Assembly: GCA_964036295.1 (NCBI GenBank)
Contig: OZ038463.1
Coordinates: 10,407,274-10,471,273, forward strand
Reading direction: 5' to 3'
Source of the DNA: Plumapathes pennacea
Taxonomy: Eukaryota > Cnidaria > Anthozoa > Antipatharia > Myriopathidae
DNA length: 64,000 nucleotides
Shown: piece by piece, positions 57,709-64,000 of the stretch
How positions within the stretch are numbered: the first letter of the stretch is position 1
Layout: the number at the start of each line of letters is the position of its first letter
The notes under the pieces: generated by a model
The model's input: only the letters and a program-made list of their open reading frames with translations
Told to the model about the DNA's origin: nothing
Databases searched by the model: none
Made by a program: the position numbers and the translations under genes

Positions 57709-60579
57709 GCCCTATAAAATCTGAGGGTTTGACTTTCTTTGTGCGTGTGTTTCTGATCAAAATTACGTAGATCACTGCACAGGCAAAACATGGATCTCAC
57801 AAGCAAACTCCGGATTTTGAAGACAGGCTAGGATGAAAATCGTAACATGAGCCATTTGTAGTGGAAAGTATTCATTTTATTTGTAATGGATAGAGAATCA
57901 AGGTAAAAAGAAAGGCGAATTTCACAATTACGCACATACGTATATGCGTAAGGGAATCCACGCCTCAGCTAGTTTTGGGTTAATACTCACCCTCTTATGA
58001 GAGTTGGACAGTGTAGAAAACGTCACCAACGCTTACATTAGTTTAAGCTATAAATAACAAGGTACAACCATTACAGCTCTTTTTTACTCATATTTTTGTG
58101 GGCGATATATTTTCAGGAAGCTTTAATCTTGAAATCACACTTGATCTGTTAAAGGTTATTAAGTAACATTTGAACGTATGTTTTTGATGTAGGTATTTTT
58201 GATATATTCAGGGTAACTTATCTAATAGAGAGCATTTCAGTCAGTGTAATCTTACGGAGTTAATTCCCCATTGCGAAACAAGTTAGTCAGTACCGGGGTC
58301 AGTATCACCTCTGGGCGTAACAGAGTGTGTTCATAACCGTTCTCGTTCTCTCGATAACGCTCAACCAACGGCCCCTTGAGATTACACTGAGTTATGCGAT
58401 ATTTTTAGGGCTTTTATACCTGAGCCGCCAGGTTTGTTAGCCAGCGTTCTCTATTGGCATAAAATAAACTGTACTGTATGAGCAGATAAGTAAGACAGCA
58501 ATGTAAGGTAATAAACTCTATTGATTGTGGAGTTGATTAAATCCGTGAATGCAGTCTGAGCTTGTGATTGATGATTTGATGTTCTGACAGTCGGGGCTGA
58601 ACTCTAACAAACGCTGTTTGAGCGATAGTACCGTAGCATGTAGTGACGAAAGTCGTCACGAATACCTGGAACACCCTCCCAATTTAACTCTAAAGTTAAA
58701 CGCTGATAGCACTTTGTTAAACACAGTCTGGACATTTGTGAAACGTGTTCAATCAGGGGTGGAGCGGATCGAGCGTTTTGAGCGCCGAAGGCACCATACA
58801 CTGGGGGGGGGGGGCAACTCCCCCTCCCCCCCCCCCCCCCTTAGTGTATGGTGCCTTCGGCGCTCAAAACGATCCTGATTTCAATAAAGTGCCGGAATAG
58901 CCAAAATTACCATACTCTGGTGGAATGTGGAATCGTTGGCCTCTGAACAATTGGAATCAAGATTACCAGAAGGCAAGACATTTGCAATTTTCTGGTGTAC
59001 TTTCGATTTTACGCATCGGCGACTATTTCTAGTTGGAATCTTTGGAAAGGCAAGACTTTCGTCAGTTTTGTTCTCTGCACAATACCTAATTTATCCGACG
59101 CTTGTCTTCAGGCTTGTCAGGAGTCAGTTTTTCCGTCCGGAGAGATGTGACTTCTTTACCCAGATTCAATGAGTGTTTTCAACATCAATCAATATTCTGC
59201 ACTATACGGGTTTTTGCTGCTTCTGCATGGCGGTACCACAAATGCACAGACATGAAAGAGTAGTAAACAAATATTATTTACTAGATGAAATGATTCATTG
59301 TTGTCCAAAATATTAACGGTTGGACGTTTGGCTCGAAGAAATATGATAGGGCTGTTTAAACACCAAAGTTTAATCTAATCACGTAGTTGTGTTTTCTCCA
59401 AATTGTTTTTGCGCGCGATATTTTTAGCGCAACTTTAGGGAACTAGTCCTGTTCTCAAACCTGGAGTATGGTGGCCTATGACTGCCACTTGAATTTTCCT
59501 GAAAATTCAATAAAAATGAGAGGACATTTAACACCACAAGAAACTTTTACTACCCAAAAACTAGCAGGCAAAATATTATCTCAATGTGTCCAGAAAAAGT
59601 GAAGAATATACTAAACACAAAGTCAGGATTTCAATGACGCGAGCAAACTGAAAAGCATGCAGCAATCTTTAACAAGAAACAATCATAAGATTTACAATAA
59701 GAAACTCCGATGTTCTTATAGCAAATGAGAAAGCGAAAAATGAAAACGATCGTACCAGCGAAGAGCATACATATCATATTGCCACAAGGAGAGCAGAAAT
59801 CAACAGTTGAAGACGCTAACAATTTAGCGCGAAAGTAGTGATCTTTTTCACTCTTGCTCACGATTCGCGCGCGTTTTGTTTCAAAGCTTTATGGGATACT
59901 TGGACCATCCAACCTTTGAATTATGATATCGGTTTTGATGGTGATACCGTTTTCGATAGAAGTGTGAGAGAGGAAACACTGACAAATTCAGGGACATCTT
60001 ACGAGTAAATGTCACGGAAAAGTATATGACTAATATTGTCTTTAAAGTATATTGCTGACCTACAAAGGGTACTGAGTGCGAAGACTTTTCACATGGCTTC
60101 AGAATCCCTTTTTATGCTGGGCCTAAGGGCTAAGGGCCTAAGGGTTGAATCTACTAATGCGCTCTTGCGGTTTTTGTTCAATTATATTCACTTTCGCATT
60201 CTTCTTCCAGTTGTGTACAGTTTCTTTATTGCTGGTCAAAACTAAGCGAAGCAAAGCAAACGTAATCAAACGGTACCATTATTTCGACAAGTTAAAGTCG
60301 CTCCCGGCTGTCACGGGGTTTTCAACTGTAACATACGCTTGTTAAACAGCCGTGAGTTTACCAAAACCGCGGTGATAATAGCTCTAAATTACAACAATCC
60401 GACTGGAAATTAAGAAAGCCTGATAGAAGAAGTGCATTTTACTAAGAAGAAGAAAAACAGATAAGTACTGAAGCGCAGGCTAGATTAATTGTAGACTGTG
60501 ATTATAGAAACAACAGCAGTCAAACTGTCAAAATCAATTATGCATGACATGAGATAAGTCACGCATACCCTATATTTTG
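57709..60579. other. Downstream of TPR-CHAT, no gene recognised
   Basis: An AATAAA lies near 58449 and may end the TPR-CHAT transcript. Apart from the perfect hairpin at 58774-58871, I see only AT-rich DNA with short unsupported frames. Confidence 0.45.
58774..58871. repeat. Perfect 29-bp hairpin enclosing G12 and C15 runs
   Basis: CGTTTTGAGCGCCGAAGGCA (to 58802) and its exact reverse complement (58843-58871) flank a run of 12 G and, after CAACTCCCCCT, a run of 15 C. The G and C runs are themselves complementary, so almost the whole element can fold on itself. Looser pairing (AATCAGG/CCTGATT) continues outside. Confidence 0.85.
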
Positions 60580-60775
60580 ACCAAGCTCAAAATGTAGATC
60601 CTCTCAACCTTGTGAGGCAACCCTAAGCAAACATACAAGTGTTGTAGATATAATATATAGTTAAATCAGGTTTCATTTGAGCAAGGTTTCAAGGGCCAAC
60701 TTCCCTATACTGTATGATATTTTTCTGTTGGGAAACAGAAAGAGAATATTGATGTTGATCACTCTTGGGAGTCTC
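60580..60775. repeat. TTAACC/TTTCACTCCCAAG family copy 5 (worn)
   Basis: It shares CAAGCTCAAAATGTAGATCC-type left sequence, TTGAGCAAGGTTTCAAGGGC, ACTGTATGATATTTTTCTG and GATGTTGATCACTCTTGGGA with the other copies. The terminal TTAACC is lost. Confidence 0.55.
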
Positions 60776-61464
60776 GCTCTGGTCCAGAGATTGTTCATTA
60801 AAGAATTCTAGTGGTGCGTGCGGACACTTGCCACACCAAACTTGAATCCCAGCATCTGTCGCGTTTTCACGCGACAAAACTTGTTAACAAAAAGACTCTG
60901 CGCTGGTGACGTACACATTGATGCGCATGTCGACTGCGAGACAGACAGACTACTGTTTATATAGGGACATTTTACGTTATCAGTAAATGTACTGGAGGAG
61001 ATACTTGCTATTTTCAGAACAGTCCCCGTGTTTTGTGTGGAAGACGCGTCCATTGGGTTGAAGGCGACAAATATTGGAGTAAAACCGCTTCATAGCGAGG
61101 GCTTGTTTACTATAGACCGCTCGATTGCCTCAAGAATACTAATAACGTGACCTCTGACGGCGGCCTTGTGGTTTCATTACGCTACTCTCGTGTTCTCCTA
61201 ACTTCCCGCGAGTTTAGATGGGGTTATATTACACGGGAACGCGTTGGAGAGTCGGACACTCAGGTTAGCTTTGGTCAAAATAGGCATCGTTGAGGGGTTT
61301 TTGTTGTAACTGGTTGTGAACCAGCTTTCCAGTATAGTCTTTGGTAGTTGTGCTATGGTCGACACATTCAGCAGAGTCCCAATTAATGTCGTGTTCATTC
61401 TGTCGGTGACGTTCAAGAAATGCGATTTCTGATGTCACCGATTCTGGTAACTCGTTAATGTGTT
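60776..61464. other. Intergenic, no gene recognised
   Basis: Two minus-strand frames (60808-61053 and 61198-61416) lack domains and splice partners and are not called. No repeats defined. Confidence 0.4.
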
Positions 61465-61552
61465 CAGTGAGGCTTGTTTCAAACGCAAATGAAAATAAAT
61501 CTATCGTTTCAGCTATCGTGTGTGCTGTTCGACGTTTGAAACAGGCCTAAAT
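61465..61552. repeat. Foldback with GTTTCAAACG / CGTTTGAAAC ends
   Basis: GAGGCTTGTTTCAAACG near 61469 pairs with CGTTTGAAACAGGCCT near 61538. The same motif occurs at 4112, 44540 and 61870, marking a family of small interspersed repeats. Confidence 0.55.
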
Positions 61553-61576
61553 CTCGTATTCAGGATTTTGCCACTT

Positions 61577-61657
61577 TCACCATATGACTAACGAAAAGTG
61601 GACAGATAAGCAAATCAAGAAGCTGTAAAAATACAAGAACCGGCAAAGCAGCACCAT
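61577..61657 (-). pseudogene. Duplicated ACP7 signal-peptide fragment
   Basis: Reading the minus strand from ATG 61657, 25 codons copy the ACP7 signal peptide (VLLCRFLYFYSFLICLSVHF; Glu2 replaced by Val). The homology ends at the breakpoint within the codon after Val-Ile, where TGG and TGA follow, giving a 26-residue frame. It carries with it the ACP7 upstream region. No downstream ACP7 exon is present in the window, so it is a fragment, not a gene. Confidence 0.8.
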
Positions 61658-64000
61658 ACTACCCGACGCAAACCGGTAAACACTTGCGTAGGATGATGAT
61701 CATGTGACCGGAAGTGGCGCAGAGGAGGTTCGCTTGACAAACATAAAGGATTACCGCAGAACGATCGCATCGCGGGCGTGCGAAAGCATGCGTACAGGGG
61801 CGCCCGCGATGAAATCGTCTTGCGGTATCCGTGATGTGGGTCAATATATCAAGTATGTGAAGTTTGACGTTTGAAACAGGCCTAAGTCTCGTATTCAGGT
61901 TTTTGCCACTTTCACCAGGACAAGGCATTCTGTATACTCTTTTCTGTCTGTCGTGAAGTTTGTCCTTTACGTTGGTCCCCGGATGTTGTCACCCGGATAT
62001 TGTAGATACGTGCAGCTAGCGTTAATTATACGTTGAGTCACAGGCTCTATACATTCGGATAATCAACAGTAAAAAATGTTTAGTCAAAAACTGGAATATG
62101 TCGTTGAGAATGAAAAATTGCAGTGCATGAGAAAACTGGCTAGTAACTTTTAATTATTGGTTGTGATCATCCAGGTTAGCCTAGTCTCCAGAAAGGCTGT
62201 TGGTGACTGACGTTTCTACTCTCTGAGCGGAAGTCACCTTCAGACTAAAGCAAAGAAGAAGTCACAGAAACTTCCAGTGACCATGACTCCACACTACCTT
62301 ACATCAGAGGCACTGAGATTTTATTCTCCGTGACACATTTCAGTTTTCAAATGATTCAAGATCTATTTCAGTCTGTTGATTATTCGACTATACGAGTGTC
62401 TTGATTACGACATAACTTCCCCATTAGAACCTGTGACTGGCGACGAAAAATTAAATAAGCTGGCCAGCTTTTTCCTTACACTAGGAATTTATACTCCATG
62501 ATACGTTTCAGTTTTTAACTAAACACTTCAATTGATTATTCGAATACAAATGGCCTGACTTTTATGAGATTTATCAACTTCCCCATTTATTACTCAACGT
62601 AAGGTAAAAGCTAGCCAGTTTATTTTTGTTCGGTGGGATTTTATGTCCGATTATTTGAATGTGAATACCCTGACCATGAGATACATGGTGCAACTTCCCT
62701 ATTAGAACCTGTGATCAGTCAACCATGTTCATACTAAGAAAGTGGAATATGGTATTTTTAGAGTTTGTGTCATTAGAGCGTAACTCGCTCGTATTCCTCG
62801 CTAACTAAACGCGGAAGGAAGCCTCACGAAACAAAATCGCTACGAGGTTGCACTCAAACTCAATTCATTAGATTATGATTTATAAGGTCTTAGAGAATGG
62901 TACCCAGCTAGAATATATCATGGCCAAAAGTGTTGAGATGGAATAGGCTACTTTCACAATCAGGCGCAGTTCGTAAGGCGCACATTTTCTGACGGAACAC
63001 TAGACGATAAAACGTGACGGGAAGAGTGTACTGTAATAACATATTTTATGGTTCTATGCAATAATATAGACACAAAACTAAGTAGCAGAGAGATTTACTT
63101 AACAGACACTCGTTTATGTGGGGAGTATAAGTGCTATTTCCAGATGCGCATGGTTGCGAAAGTGGCTTATTATATCAACTCCCCCCTCTCCTCCAGATCA
63201 ATGTTGGAATATCAGCCTGGCGGCACACCAACTCAAACCAACATTGATTTAGGGGAAGGGGGAAATTATAGTTACCTTTGACGTTAATTGTTCTAATTCG
63301 AATTTAGTACAAAATCAATTATAGCCTAGGGATAAAGCCGGTCAAAGTCGTTTATTCATATTCAATAAGCATAGTCCCAACTAAATGACCATGAAGCAGT
63401 CGTAGGTTACTGTAGTTTGGCCTTCTGCAGAGTCACGAAATTATGTGTCAGAACACCTCGTGACATATTATTTAACAGAAAGTGCATATATATCGCTTGC
63501 TTAGGCAAACACTTTTCACTTGCGAACTATTCTAGAAGCAAATTACACTTTCAGTTTTCAAATGTGCACCTGATTTTCCCAGAAAAACGAGCGATACTGC
63601 TATATCTGAGACGAAAAATGCAAGTTGACATCAGTTCTGGCCTGTTCACCTGCATAGCTTGACAAATTATGCCGGTAATTTAAATCTTTTTGTATTATTC
63701 TTCGAGCCGCTTATATTCTGTGAGATTCCCGTGTAGTAGCTACAACTTGACGCGGACAAGCGGACAAGTTCATTTCTTTAACTCACAAATTGAAAGATCG
63801 CTGCTTTTCACTGATGACGCGCGAGTGACTTCACTGACCGCAAACCACAAGAAAAACAGCAGACCAGGAGGAAGAAAACGATGTGTCTTAAATATACTCT
63901 GATTTATGCCAACAGAACCTGTTAGTCAGAAATTGGACTGATTTCTGCCATTGAACGATGCTGAGGATATAGTGTCGCTTGGGTAAGCATTTATGTGTTT
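61586..64000. repeat. Segmental duplication, copy 2 (runs off the window)
   Basis: Direct-orientation copy of 44274-48010, without the 1.06-kb TIR insertion and without the ~250 bases at 47091-47355. A ~50-bp direct repeat (CGTTTGAAACAGGCCTAA.TC to CCACTTTCACCA) lies at 61537-61583 just outside the left breakpoint and again at 61870-61916 inside, where copy 1 has it once (44540-44590). Confidence 0.85.

Overview
This is a window of animal nuclear DNA, most likely from an anthozoan cnidarian such as a stony coral. The genes have spliced exons with GT..AG introns, C18orf63-like and ACP7-like metazoan genes, an intronless SoxB-group gene and a large TPR-CHAT gene. Between them lies AT-rich intergenic DNA with many short inverted-repeat elements (MITE-like) and microsatellites. 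The species cannot be named from the sequence alone. All exon models come from reading splice sites and reading frame by eye and by family memory; no alignment was run.

Layout. 1-440 is a degenerate short-unit repeat field. 1465-2667 holds the last two recognisable exons (+) of an unidentified gene. 5984-16450 is a C18orf63-family gene (+) of at least 12 exons, ending in a SAP-like motif; one connecting exon was not located. An intronless BTB-BACK-PHR gene sits antisense (9034-10404) inside its fourth intron. 16451-29405 has no recognised gene; it contains tandem duplications, a ~96-bp degenerate minisatellite and MITEs. 29406-30254 is a single-exon SoxB-group transcription factor in a wide gene-poor neighbourhood, with candidate E-box and SOX-type sites upstream. 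30255-38193 is again gene-poor, with a 160-bp (TA)n tract and a (CT)n tract. 38194-44346 is a complete eight-exon ACP7-like purple acid phosphatase (-).

The last third is structurally the most active. DNA from the ACP7 promoter and signal-peptide exon outward (about 44.3-48.0 kb) recurs as a direct duplicate at about 61.6 kb to the window end. The first copy carries a ~1.06-kb terminal-inverted-repeat insertion (about 44997-46063) that is absent at the matching site of the second copy, so an occupied and an empty site occur in one window. Between the two copies lies a TTC28-like TPR-CHAT gene (52571-57708) with about 28 forty-residue repeats. Its CHAT His and Cys motifs are intact, but the frame is broken by one frameshift and one in-frame stop.

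There is no operon-like organisation. The links visible are structural: a nested gene, a duplicated promoter and signal-peptide fragment, and repeats seeded in introns. Most of the remaining DNA is noncoding.
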